A DNA stretch of 64,000 bases from G965215145 sp965215145. Its GTDB lineage: Bacteria > Bacteroidota > Rhodothermia > Rhodothermales > JANQRZ01. Under the pieces are notes generated by a model. It was not told the origin of the DNA and ran no database searches. It saw only the letters and a list, made by a program, of their open reading frames with translations. The stretch lies in NCBI GenBank assembly GCA_965215145.1, contig OZ244038.1:186001-250000 (forward strand). Direction: 5' to 3'. The translations under genes were made by a program, and so were the position numbers. This document shows, piece after piece, positions 17,519-25,701 of the stretch (its first letter is position 1; each line of letters begins with the position of its first letter).

Positions 17519-17585
17519 CTCAGCCAGGTAGAGCACTGCGTTTGGGACGCAGAAGTCGTCGGTTCGAATCCGGCCACCCCGACCA
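17509..17585 (+). tRNA. tRNA-Pro (anticodon TGG), CCA encoded
   Basis: 77 nt including CCA. Acceptor CGGGGTG pairs with CACCCCG, D arm GCTC/GAGC, anticodon stem TGCGT/ACGCA with loop TTGGG core (TGG), T arm GTCGG-TTCGAAT-CCGGC, discriminator A, then CCA at 17583-17585. It shares the acceptor with the broken tRNA-Pro upstream but not the D or anticodon stems. Confidence 0.95.
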
Positions 17586-17623
17586 CTTGATGCACTCGTA
17601 GCTCTTCTAGGAGCAGCACCCTC

Positions 17624-17697
17624 GGGCCAGTAGCTCAACTGGATAGAGCATCGACCTTCTAAGTCGAGGGTTCCAGGTTCGAGTCCTGGCTGGCCTG
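17624..17697 (+). tRNA. tRNA-Arg (anticodon TCT)
   Basis: 74 nt. Acceptor GGGCCAG/CTGGCCT (terminal G-U), anticodon loop CTTCTAA, T arm CCAGG-TTCGAGT-CCTGG, discriminator G, no encoded CCA. It is 38 bp after tRNA-Pro, probably in one transcript. Confidence 0.95.
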
Positions 17698-17760
17698 CAA
17701 GCCCTCCTCGGGCGTTCTCCGCAGAACCTTCGGAGGCGCATCCGGTACTTTCCTCTCCTT

Positions 17761-17831
17761 GGTGACGTGGCCGAGTGGCTAGGCAGAGGCCTGCAAAGCC
17801 TCGTACGGCGGTTCGAATCCGCCCGTCACCT
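17761..17831 (+). tRNA. tRNA-Cys (anticodon GCA)
   Basis: 71 nt. Acceptor GGTGACG/CGTCACC, anticodon stem GAGGC/GCCTC with loop CTGCAAA, T arm GGCGG-TTCGAAT-CCGCC, no encoded CCA. A degraded partial copy occurs at 20688-20726, beyond the adjacent T9SS gene. Confidence 0.96.
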
Positions 17832-17905
17832 CAGAGCCCGCCTCCTGCTTGGGAGCGAGCCTTTTGTTGGGGACGCTCCGACAGGGCTCTCGACAAGTGC
17901 GGCAG

Positions 17906-20308
17906 CTATCGGACGAGCGTGACGCGCTGGATGCGAGCGAAGCCGCCACCGGTGGCACGGACGACGTAGACGCCCGAGGGCAGGCCCACGCCACCGAAGG
18001 TGAGGTCGTGCCGACCGGCAGCGAGCGGGCCGTCGTGGAGTACCGCTACCCGGCGGCCGAGCACGTCGAACGCCTCGACCACGACTGCGCTCTGTGCCTG
18101 CCCCAGCCGGAGCGCGAGCGTCGCCGCCCCCAGCGCGGGGTTCGGGTAGGCCGCTTCCAATACCGCTCGCTCCGCCGGTAGCTCGGCGCCTTCAGCGTCC
18201 ACCGTCGAGCGCGACGATCGGTAGGCCCCGCCGCCGCGCGTGCCGGCCCACGCGTGGCCGTCGGGCGCGACGGTGAGCGCGAGCACCTCCGTGCTCTGCA
18301 TGCCGGCGCCCAGGTAGGTCCACGTCTCACCACCGTCGTCGCTCGCGTAGGGTCCGGCCAAGAGGCGCCCATCGGCCCCGACGGCCAGCGCCTCCACCAC
18401 GACGCTGTCGAGGCCGACGAGGCCCCACGTCTGACCCCCGTCGTCGGAGCGGAAGACTCCGCCTGCGTCAACGCCCTGGAAGACCGGACGCTGCGCGCTG
18501 CCGGCGGGGTCTGCTGGCACAGCGCCTCGCGAAGCAGCCCACGCTGCGGCGCCAGTCTCGAGGACGCCGTGCTCCGTGCGGTAGGCCGCCGGGAGTGCGT
18601 CGGAGGACGGCCCTGGCGGAACTGGGCGTGGTGAGGCCCCTGGCGGGACCTCGACGTACTGCTGCGTCCCGGCCCACACCCGACCGGTGGCGTCGTCCAC
18701 CACGAGGCTCCGGACCCCGTACCCTTCGAGCGGCACCACCTCCCACTCGGCCGCGCCTGGGGGGAGGACGTAGAGCGCGAAGAGGCCGCCCGCGTAGACC
18801 GTCCCGTCGGCGGCCTCCGCGACGGCGTCCAGCGAGCGTTCGTCCGAGAGGTCGCCCCCGACGCGCTCCCACGAGGCGCCCCGGTCCGTGCTCCGGAAGA
18901 CGCCGCTGAACACCGACGCCGCGAGGAGCGAGCCGTCGGGCCGCACGTCGAGGTCTTCGAGGATGAACCCGACCGGCATCGCCTCCCACGTCTGGCCGCC
19001 GTCGTCCGAGCGAAGCAGGTTGCCGTCCACGGCGTAGAGGGTCCCGTCGGGGGCCACCCCGAGCTCCCAGAGGCGCGGCCTGGCGATCCGTCCCGACGCG
19101 CCGTAGTCGAGGAGGGCCTCGTCGAAGGGCGGGAGCGCCACGGACGCCCACCTCGACGGCGAATCCGCGTCGATGCGGTGGAGACGGCGAGGATAGGTGG
19201 AGGCGTAACCGGTGCCGCCCGGACTGAAGGCGATGTCGATCACCCACTGGTTGTCGAGCATGCCCTCGAAGGCCGTCCACGACTCCTCAGCGTCGGTGCT
19301 CTGGAAGAGGCCGGAGTAGCCGGCGGCGAGCAGCGTCCGTCCTGCGCCGCTATCAAGGAAGGCGAGGGCTGCGGCGGTGGTGTCCCCGAGCGCCGTCGCC
19401 TCCCACGTCAGCCCCCCGTCGTCGCTGCGGTGAACACCGCCGGGGTAGTACTCCCCACCGGGCGGCCCCCCGTAGCGGAAGACGCGAGCGCTCCGGAGTC
19501 CGGCGTACAGACGGGCGGGCGTCCCGTCGTGCGCGAGGTCCTCGGCGAACCCGTCAAGCGTGCTTTCCGACCACGTCCTCCCGCCATCGCGCGAGCGGTA
19601 GTACACGTCGCCCCGGCTCCGGAGGAGGACGAACGGCCCGCTCGGACCCGCGAACTCGTCAGTGTTGATCCCGAACGGCCCACCGCTCTCGTAGCGCACC
19701 ATCTCCCACGAGTAGCCGCCGTCGGCGCTCCCATAGACGCCCGATGGCGTGGCGGCGAGGAGGGCGTTCTCATGGGTCGAGACGACGTCGCGCGCTTGTC
19801 CCAGCACGGGGTCATCGGGCAGGCAGGCCCACGTCTCGCCGCCGTCGGTCGAGCGGTGCCAGACGAGCCCACCGCGGTCCGCGTCGCAGCGGGGGTTGCC
19901 CTGGATGAAAGCGTAGACGAGGCCGCCCTGGAGCGGGGCCAGGTGGCTTCCCCAGACGGAGAGGGCGCCCGGCACGGGGAGGGCCTCCCAGGTAGCGCCA
20001 TCCAGGGAGCGGAAGAGCGTCGAGTCGGTCGTGCTGACGGCGTAGAGCACCCCGTCGGGAGCCCTCTCGATGGCGCCGATCTCCGTATCCTCCACCCCAG
20101 GCACAGCTACGGCCTCACCGTCGCGGAGCCAGTAGAGGCCGCCGAGCGTGCCAGCGAGGACGGCCTCCCCATCGGCGCTGGCCTGGAGCGCCGCAAGCGG
20201 GCCCGTAGGCAGACCGTCAGAGGCAGAGACCCAAAAGGGCACCTGCGCTTCGGCCGGCACGGCGAGGAGGAGGGCGACGAGAACGGAGAGGAGGGGGGTC
20301 GAGCGCAT
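17906..20308 (-). CDS. secreted BNR/sortilin-type beta-propeller protein with T9SS sorting domain
   Basis: 800 aa. Signal MRSTPLLSVLVALLLAVPAEAQ. At least ten repeats of the Asp-box type (SxDGGxTW), e.g. STDGGETWACL, SADGGYSWEMV, SRDGGRTWSES, SDDGGLTWEA, SDDGGQTWEAM, indicate one or two sialidase/Vps10-like propellers. The C-terminal ~80 residues form a type IX secretion sorting domain (AAYPNPALGAATLALRL ... DVLGRRVAVLHDG ... LPSGVYVVRATGGG ... VTLVR). Likely a cell-surface or released protein; ligand unknown. It lies between tRNA-Cys and a tRNA-Cys remnant. Confidence 0.88.
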   Translation of the reverse strand: MRSTPLLSVLVALLLAVPAEAQVPFWVSASDGLPTGPLAALQASADGEAVLAGTLGGLYWLRDGEAVAVPGVEDTEIGAIERAPDGVLYAVSTTDSTLFRSLDGATWEALPVPGALSVWGSHLAPLQGGLVYAFIQGNPRCDADRGGLVWHRSTDGGETWACLPDDPVLGQARDVVSTHENALLAATPSGVYGSADGGYSWEMVRYESGGPFGINTDEFAGPSGPFVLLRSRGDVYYRSRDGGRTWSESTLDGFAEDLAHDGTPARLYAGLRSARVFRYGGPPGGEYYPGGVHRSDDGGLTWEATALGDTTAAALAFLDSGAGRTLLAAGYSGLFQSTDAEESWTAFEGMLDNQWVIDIAFSPGGTGYASTYPRRLHRIDADSPSRWASVALPPFDEALLDYGASGRIARPRLWELGVAPDGTLYAVDGNLLRSDDGGQTWEAMPVGFILEDLDVRPDGSLLAASVFSGVFRSTDRGASWERVGGDLSDERSLDAVAEAADGTVYAGGLFALYVLPPGAAEWEVVPLEGYGVRSLVVDDATGRVWAGTQQYVEVPPGASPRPVPPGPSSDALPAAYRTEHGVLETGAAAWAASRGAVPADPAGSAQRPVFQGVDAGGVFRSDDGGQTWGLVGLDSVVVEALAVGADGRLLAGPYASDDGGETWTYLGAGMQSTEVLALTVAPDGHAWAGTRGGGAYRSSRSTVDAEGAELPAERAVLEAAYPNPALGAATLALRLGQAQSAVVVEAFDVLGRRVAVLHDGPLAAGRHDLTFGGVGLPSGVYVVRATGGGFARIQRVTLVR

Positions 20309-20375
20309 AGCACCAGCGGTGTGGACGACGAGAGGGGGCGGATGGATAACGGAGCTAGGCTAGCGCCCAGGCCGC

Positions 20376-20415
20376 GAACATAAGCAAAGCACGTTGAACA
20401 TAAGCAAAGCACGTT
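20376..20415. repeat. 20-bp tandem duplication
   Basis: Two perfect adjacent copies of GAACATAAGCAAAGCACGTT (20376-20395 and 20396-20415), about 70 bp upstream of the T9SS gene start. Noticeably less GC-rich than its surroundings; could be a duplicated promoter or operator element. Confidence 0.85.
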
Positions 20416-20687
20416 ACGAGAGCCAGCCGGTCTGCGGTCGAGACCCGCCCCTACGATCCGTTAGCGTGCGGTGAAGGGCGGTGCGCGCCGGTGGAGGTGC
20501 GCCTCTGTAGCGAACAAGCACGGGTAGCGAACAGGCAGGAACTGTCGGGGAGGCTGACCGAGCGTTGTAGAAGGTGTTTCGTAGACAGGGCTTCACTCAT
20601 GTCAGGGAACGCCTGGCCGCTCCAGCCGTCCTAGTCCCTCCCGAACCCACAAACCAGCGCCCACTGCCGATCTAGGCGCTGAGGCGC

Positions 20688-20726
20688 GAGGTCTGCAAAG
20701 CCTCGTACCGGCATTCGGACCCGCCG
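20688..20726 (+). pseudogene. tRNA-Cys remnant (3' part)
   Basis: GAGGTCTGCAAAGCCTCGTAC matches the anticodon arm of tRNA-Cys (17785 onward) with one change, followed by a degraded T arm (GGCATTCGGACCCGCC). D arm and acceptor are lost. The direct-repeat arrangement with intact tRNA-Cys brackets 17832-20687. Confidence 0.7.
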
Positions 20727-20749
20727 CCCCCGGCAACCCCCTTGCTTCG

Positions 20750-21109
20750 ATGGAGATTCGTCGCCTCTACGCCCTCGCCCTACTCGCCGCGTTCGCGGCG
20801 GGCGGCGTCGTGGCGCCGGCGGTGCATCACGCCGAGCACGGGCTCGCGCACGCGGAGCGCGCCGAGGCCGCAGCGGCCCATACGGCCCACGTCCACGCCG
20901 ACGAGGCCGCCTTCACGGAGGCGCTGCCCCACGGGCTCACCGAGCACGGGCTCTGCATCGTCTGCGCGCCCCGCCCGCTGGTTGAGACGTGGCTGGCGGA
21001 GGCGCCCGCCCCTGCCGTGGCGGAGGCGCCGTCGCTGTACACCGCTCCCGTCACCTTCGGCACGACGTCCCGTGCCGCCTGCTCCATCCGTGGTCCCCCG
21101 TCCGCCTAA
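20750..21109 (+). CDS. small His-rich exported protein (DUF2946-like)
   Basis: 119 aa. N-terminal signal/anchor LYALALLAAFAAGGVVAPA followed by VHHAEHGLAHAERAEA, HTAHVHADEA and a CIVC motif (HGLCIVCAPRP); it ends SIRGPPSA, resembling the 'RGPP' tail of DUF2946 proteins. His clusters plus CxxC point to copper or zinc handling. It precedes a TonB receptor by 84 bp, probably the same operon. The family call is tentative. Confidence 0.65.
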   Translation: MEIRRLYALALLAAFAAGGVVAPAVHHAEHGLAHAERAEAAAAHTAHVHADEAAFTEALPHGLTEHGLCIVCAPRPLVETWLAEAPAPAVAEAPSLYTAPVTFGTTSRAACSIRGPPSA

Positions 21110-21193
21110 GGCGTAGCCGGGCGGAGGTCACCGCTCGGGCCCACAACGGTCGAACAGCCGGCGCCCTGTGCGTCGGCCCACGGATAGGACGCG

Positions 21194-23587
21194 ATGCAGC
21201 AGACGAGCTCGCGGAGCCACGTGCTCCGCCAGACGCTCGCGCTCGCCGCGCTCGCGCTGACGGTGCTCCTCGGAGCCCCCGACGCCGCGGCGCAGGCCCT
21301 GCGCGGGCAGGTCACCGACGACACCGGCACCCCCGTCATCGGGGTGAACGTCACCGTCCCCCGCCTCGGCGTGGGGACGGCGACCGACGCCGACGGCCGC
21401 TACCGGCTGGCCGGCCTCGCCCCAGACACCCTCACCGTCCGCTTCACCGCCGTTGGCTTCGAGCCAGCGGCGCGGCGGGCGAACCTCACCGGCGGCGACG
21501 CCACGCTCGACGTGGCGCTCCGGCCGGCGGTCGAGGCGCTGGACGAGGTGACGGTGACGGAGGACGCCGCGCGGGCGCGGCTGGTCGAGTCGGCGCGGTC
21601 GGTAGCCGTACTCGACGCGCGGGAGCTGGAGGCGCTGCGGGGGCAGACGCTCGGGGAGACGCTCGAAGCGCTGCCCGGCGTGACGGCCCTCACCACCGGC
21701 CCCTCGATCTCGAAGCCCGTCGTCCGCGGCCTCCACTCCGACCGCGTCGTCGTGCTCAACGGCGGCGTCCGGCAGGAGGGGCAGCAGTGGGGCGGCGAGC
21801 ACGCCCCTGAGATCGACCCGTTCGCGCCGGCCGAGGTCCGCGTCGTGCGCGGGGCGGCGGCCGTCGAGTACGGCCTCGGCGCCATCGGCGGGGTGATCCG
21901 GGTCGAGCCGCGGGACCTCCCCGGGAGGCCCGGCCTCGGCGGGCGGCTGAGCCTCCAGGCGTTCTCGAACAACGCGCAGGGCGCTGGCAGCGCCTTCGTC
22001 GAGGGCGGCGTGCCGGGGGTTCGGGGGATGGGCTGGCGCGTCCAGGGCTCCGCCCGCCGCGCCGCCGCCACCCGGACGCCCGACTACGTCGTCGGCAACT
22101 CCGGCTTCGCGGAGCGGAGCGGGCAGGCGGCCGTCGGCATCCACCGCGGCCCCGTCGGCGTCGAGGCGCTGGCGAGCCGGTTCGACACCGAGCTGGGCCT
22201 CTACGCCGGCGCCCACATCAACAACCTCGGCGACCTCTTCCGCGCTGCGCGCGCGGGCCAGCCGCGGGTGGACTACGACGCGACCTACGAGATCCGCCCC
22301 CCGAAGCAGCGGGTGACCCACGACCTCGCCACCGTGCGCGGCCACTGGCACCTTCCCACGGGTGATCGGCTGGAGGCGCAGGTCGGCGTGCAACGGAACC
22401 ACCGCCGCGAGTTCGACGCCCACCGCGGCGCCGACGCCGGGCCCGCCTTCGACCTCTCGCTCTGGACCACGACGGCCGAGGCGAAGCTCCGCCACCGGCC
22501 CATCGGTCACTTCGTCGGGGCCTTCGGGGTGAGCTTCATGAACCAGCTCAACCAGAACGCCGAGGCGGGCCAGCTCATCCCGAACTTCCGCGCCGTCACG
22601 GGCGGGGCGTTCTGGCGGGAGACGTGGCTCGTGAACCGGCGGCTGACGCTGGAGGCCGGGGCGCGCTACGACCTCCGCTGGCTCCGGGCCTTCCCCTTCG
22701 AGGGGTTCGAGGACGGGTTCGTCGCGCGGGAGCACCGTTACGCCTCGCCCTCAGCCGTCCTCGGCGCCATCTACGAGCTGGCGCCGGCGTGGTCCCTCGC
22801 GGCCAACGTGGGGACGGCGTGGCGGCCCCCGAGCGTGAACGAGCTCTACAGCGACGGCGTCCACCACGGCACGGCGCAGTTCGAGCGCGGCGACCCGGAC
22901 CTCGGCCCGGAGCGGAGCCTCGACGCGAGCCTCACGCTCCGCCACGAGAGCGCCCTCGCCTCGGCCGAGGTGAGCGTCTACAACAACCGCATCGCCGACT
23001 TCGTGTACCTCGTCCCGGAGACGGGGGCGGACGGGGAGATCCGCGCGCGGCAGACGATCCGCGGGGCCTACTGGGTCTTCGACCACGTCCAGGACGACGC
23101 CGTCCTCCGCGGCCTCGACGCCGACGTGACGGTGCGCCCCGTGCCCGGCCTCGACCTCTCGGCCACCGTCTCGCTCGTCCGCGGCACCAACCTCGACGCC
23201 AACCGGCCGCTGTTCGGGATGCCGGCCGACCGCGCCGGCATCGGCGCCGAGGTGGCGCTCCCGGAGGCCGGCCCGTTCCGCGCCCACGCTGTCGGCGCCG
23301 GCCTCCGGCTCGTCCGCGAGCAGACCGAGGTGCCCGGCGTCGAGGTGCTCCGCGACGACGGCGGGCGGAACGTGCTCGCGCCCCCACCCGGCTACGCCCT
23401 CCTCGACCTCTCCTACGACGCCGACCTCCGCCTCGGCGGCCTCGACGCGCGCCTCGGCGTCGGCGTCAGCAACCTCCTCGACACCGCCTACCGCGACTAC
23501 CTCAGCCGCTTCCGCTACTACATCGACGGGCCGGGCCGCAACGTGACGGCCCGCCTGTCGGTCCCCTTCGGGCGCACCGCCCGGTAA
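21194..23587 (+). CDS. TonB-dependent receptor, probable metal (Zn/Cu) uptake
   Basis: 797 aa. Signal peptide up to AAAQA, a CarboxypepD_reg-like domain (LRGQVTDDTGTPVIGVNVTV, about 36-110), plug with LGETLEALPGVTALTTG and RGLHSDRVVVLNGG, then a 22-strand barrel including NRPLFGMPADRAG and terminal ARLSVPFGRTAR. The plug/barrel pattern (GGVRQEGQQWGGEHAPEID) resembles ZnuD-type receptors. Flanking genes encode a His-rich small protein and a lipoprotein seen beside metal receptors, which is the basis for the proposed substrate. Confidence 0.88.
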   Translation: MQQTSSRSHVLRQTLALAALALTVLLGAPDAAAQALRGQVTDDTGTPVIGVNVTVPRLGVGTATDADGRYRLAGLAPDTLTVRFTAVGFEPAARRANLTGGDATLDVALRPAVEALDEVTVTEDAARARLVESARSVAVLDARELEALRGQTLGETLEALPGVTALTTGPSISKPVVRGLHSDRVVVLNGGVRQEGQQWGGEHAPEIDPFAPAEVRVVRGAAAVEYGLGAIGGVIRVEPRDLPGRPGLGGRLSLQAFSNNAQGAGSAFVEGGVPGVRGMGWRVQGSARRAAATRTPDYVVGNSGFAERSGQAAVGIHRGPVGVEALASRFDTELGLYAGAHINNLGDLFRAARAGQPRVDYDATYEIRPPKQRVTHDLATVRGHWHLPTGDRLEAQVGVQRNHRREFDAHRGADAGPAFDLSLWTTTAEAKLRHRPIGHFVGAFGVSFMNQLNQNAEAGQLIPNFRAVTGGAFWRETWLVNRRLTLEAGARYDLRWLRAFPFEGFEDGFVAREHRYASPSAVLGAIYELAPAWSLAANVGTAWRPPSVNELYSDGVHHGTAQFERGDPDLGPERSLDASLTLRHESALASAEVSVYNNRIADFVYLVPETGADGEIRARQTIRGAYWVFDHVQDDAVLRGLDADVTVRPVPGLDLSATVSLVRGTNLDANRPLFGMPADRAGIGAEVALPEAGPFRAHAVGAGLRLVREQTEVPGVEVLRDDGGRNVLAPPPGYALLDLSYDADLRLGGLDARLGVGVSNLLDTAYRDYLSRFRYYIDGPGRNVTARLSVPFGRTAR

Positions 23588-23609
23588 ACCCACCAACCCA
23601 CCTACGACC

Positions 23610-24224
23610 ATGCACCGCATCAACCGCTTTACCCTCACCATCCTCACCCTCCCCCTCGCGCTCACGGCCTGCGACAGCGCCGAACCGAGCGACCCCGAAG
23701 GCCCGGGCGAGATGGAGCTCATCACCACCGTCATCGTGGACCTCGACAACCGCGACGCCGCCGGCGACGACGTCACCATCACCGTCGCCGACGACAGCGG
23801 GCTCAGCGAGGACGGGACCACCTTTAACGTCCCGTTGAACCTCACGGCCGGCGCCACCTACGACGGCTCCATCCGGCTCCGCGACGAGAGCGACCCCGAC
23901 GACGCGGAGGAGATCACCGAGGAGATCCGCGCCGAGGCCTCCGAGCACCAGTTCTTCTACGTCGTGGACGGCGTGGACGTGACGGTGGATTACGCCGACG
24001 AGGAGACCGACTACGACGTGGAGGAGGACCTCCCCGCCCCGCGCGCCGGCGTCCCCGTCGGCCTCCGCTTCACCGTCGAGGTCGCCGACGACGCCGACGG
24101 CAGCGGCACCCTCCGTATCGTGCTCGGCCACTACGACGAGCGGAGCAAGAACCCGAGCGAGGATGTGGACGACGTGCCGGAGACGGACGTGGACTTCCGC
24201 GTCCCCCTCAACGTCTCCGACTGA
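23610..24224 (+). CDS. lipoprotein partner of the TonB receptor
   Basis: 204 aa. Signal with lipobox LTAC (Cys about residue 20), very acidic mature protein with beta-sandwich character (LITTVIVDLDNRDAAGDDVT) and a segment LRIVLGHYDERSKNPSED near the C-terminus comparable to the 'LxHxPxxK' region of Bacteroidota receptor-associated lipoproteins. 22 bp after the receptor gene, so almost certainly cotranscribed. Probable surface ligand-capture subunit. Confidence 0.72.
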   Translation: MHRINRFTLTILTLPLALTACDSAEPSDPEGPGEMELITTVIVDLDNRDAAGDDVTITVADDSGLSEDGTTFNVPLNLTAGATYDGSIRLRDESDPDDAEEITEEIRAEASEHQFFYVVDGVDVTVDYADEETDYDVEEDLPAPRAGVPVGLRFTVEVADDADGSGTLRIVLGHYDERSKNPSEDVDDVPETDVDFRVPLNVSD

Positions 24225-24251
24225 GCGCGCCTCGTACGGTGGCGCCCTCGT

Positions 24252-25508
24252 TCAGCCCCGCGCCGAGTTGGGGCGCCACGCCCAGGCTACCACGAGGCCG
24301 AGCGCGAGCAGCGTCGCCAGGAGGTACCGGGCCATGTAGAGGTCGAAGAGCGGGCGCGGCACGGCGTCCACGATGAGGCCGAGCGCGCGGCCGGGCGGCA
24401 TCGGCGCGAGCAGGGCGAACCAGCACCCGCCGACCATCCCGCGCGCTACGGGGCCCCGCTCCTGGGCCGCCAGCGCCGCGAACAGGAGGAGGGGGAGGGC
24501 CAGCACGTAGGTGTGCTCCCAGCCGAGGCTCGTGAGCACGGGCACGGCCGCCAGCAGCGCCACCCCCGCCACCGGAGCCGGGAGCCGCCACACGAACACC
24601 CCTCCGACGAGCCCGCCGATGAGGACCACCGCCAGGACGCCGTTCACCGCCGCGATGACGGGTGGAACCTCGACCAGCTGCACCGTGGCTGGCAGGCTGA
24701 TGGCGGCCTCCACCGACGTACCCGCCCGGACCAACACGCCCATTACCGATTCGTTCATGATGTTTGCGCAGGTGGCACCGCTCCAGTGCGGGAGCAGTTC
24801 GAACACGTACTCCCGGTATAGCTCCGCTGGCACGACGGGGAGGAGGAGGACGGGCAGTCCGAGCAGCCCCGCCGCCAGCGCTGCCCGGACCCACCCCGAC
24901 GCCCGCAGAGTGAGCGGCGCGAGGACGAGCGGGTAGAGCTTGAACCAGAACCCCCCGGCCAGGACGAGCCCCGCCACGACCGGGCGCCGTTCGAGCCACA
25001 GCAGGAACGCGAGGCCGCTCAGCAGCACGAGCACGTTGGCCTGCGCGAACCGGAGGTTCTGGAACACCGGCCCCGAGGCCATCCCCAGTACGTACGCCGT
25101 CGCCCGCGAGGCTGGGGCGGGCTCGCCCTGCCACCGGGCGTAGAGCCGGAGCGCAAGCCGGACGGCCAGGACCGCCAGAGCCGCGTTCAGCACCGTCATC
25201 ACCGCCGCCGCTGTCACCGGCCCGAACGCCTGGAAGGGCGCGTAGAGGAGGACCGCCGGCGGCGGGTAGATGAACCCCGTCGGCCCTGGGTAGAGCGCGA
25301 GCGGATCGGCGAGGAAGCGACCGGCCGCCTCGTAGTAAAAGGAGAAGTCGACGTGGCGTGGATGCTCGCCCCGCCACAGGGGCAGGAACACGCGGAGGGC
25401 GAGGTAGGCTGGCATCAGTGGCAGCACCAGCGCCGCCAGGGCAGCGGGCGCCCCGAGGCCCGGCCGGCGCCGCCACAGCGCGAGCGTCCCTAGCAGCAGC
25501 GTCCTCAT
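24252..25508 (-). CDS. GT87 family (DUF2029) integral-membrane glycosyltransferase
   Basis: 418 aa with about ten membrane segments. Diagnostic region after TM1: HVDFSFYYEAAGRFLADPLALYP with the conserved Asp, then FIYPPPAVLLYAPF, and QNLRFAQANVLVLLSG ... GFWFKLYPLVLAPL. These are the hallmarks of polyprenyl-phosphate-mannose-dependent GT87 mannosyltransferases. The acceptor is unknown. Convergent with the metal locus, with a 27-bp gap. Confidence 0.85.
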   Translation of the reverse strand: MRTLLLGTLALWRRRPGLGAPAALAALVLPLMPAYLALRVFLPLWRGEHPRHVDFSFYYEAAGRFLADPLALYPGPTGFIYPPPAVLLYAPFQAFGPVTAAAVMTVLNAALAVLAVRLALRLYARWQGEPAPASRATAYVLGMASGPVFQNLRFAQANVLVLLSGLAFLLWLERRPVVAGLVLAGGFWFKLYPLVLAPLTLRASGWVRAALAAGLLGLPVLLLPVVPAELYREYVFELLPHWSGATCANIMNESVMGVLVRAGTSVEAAISLPATVQLVEVPPVIAAVNGVLAVVLIGGLVGGVFVWRLPAPVAGVALLAAVPVLTSLGWEHTYVLALPLLLFAALAAQERGPVARGMVGGCWFALLAPMPPGRALGLIVDAVPRPLFDLYMARYLLATLLALGLVVAWAWRPNSARG

Positions 25509-25621
25509 CCGGTCATCGCCCCCCGCCCGGGCCTCCGTAGGAGCGCCGCGGGGGGCCGGTCAGGCGCATGGGTGGGGAGCCGTGCATCCCCGAAGATAGA
25601 AGATCCGTGCCCGGAACGCAC

Positions 25622-25693
25622 GGCGCCCCGGCCCGGCGGAGTGCCGGACCGGGGCGCCTGCTCCGGGAGCAGCCTAGGGAGCGCTGCTCCCGC
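25622..25693 (-). terminator. tandem hairpins downstream of T9SS gene
   Basis: 10-bp stem GGCGCCCCGG (25622-25631) with CCGGGGCGCC (25649-25658), then a second GC-rich hairpin around CTGCTCCGGGAGCAG and GGGAGC...GCTCCC (25659-25691). They lie just beyond the stop (25702) of the minus-strand gene. Confidence 0.6.
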
Positions 25694-25701
25694 AGACTCC
25701 G

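Larger units (their letters stand above)
17022..17585 (+). mobile_element. HNH element inserted in tRNA-Pro and followed by a replacement tRNA-Pro
   Basis: Order: native-looking tRNA-Pro 5' half, HNH pseudogene starting at the anticodon arm, intact tRNA-Pro of different sequence with encoded CCA. The simplest reading is an element that cut and entered the tRNA anticodon arm and carried a functional tRNA-Pro, keeping the host alive. The CCA is absent from the other three intact tRNAs in this window, supporting foreign origin of the intact copy. This interpretation is inference. Confidence 0.55.
20309..20749. other. 441-bp gene-free region
   Basis: Upstream side of both the minus-strand T9SS gene and the plus-strand metal locus. 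It contains a 20-bp tandem repeat (20376-20415), one half of a GTAGGGGC-type palindrome (CGCCCCTAC, about 20447-20455) and the tRNA-Cys remnant. I see no convincing coding frame; short frames here are composition artefacts. Confidence 0.6.

Noticed and set aside
17584..17697. Second mobile element between tRNA-Pro and tRNA-Arg
   Set aside because: The 38-bp spacer is normal for a tRNA operon and shows no repeat or gene fragment.
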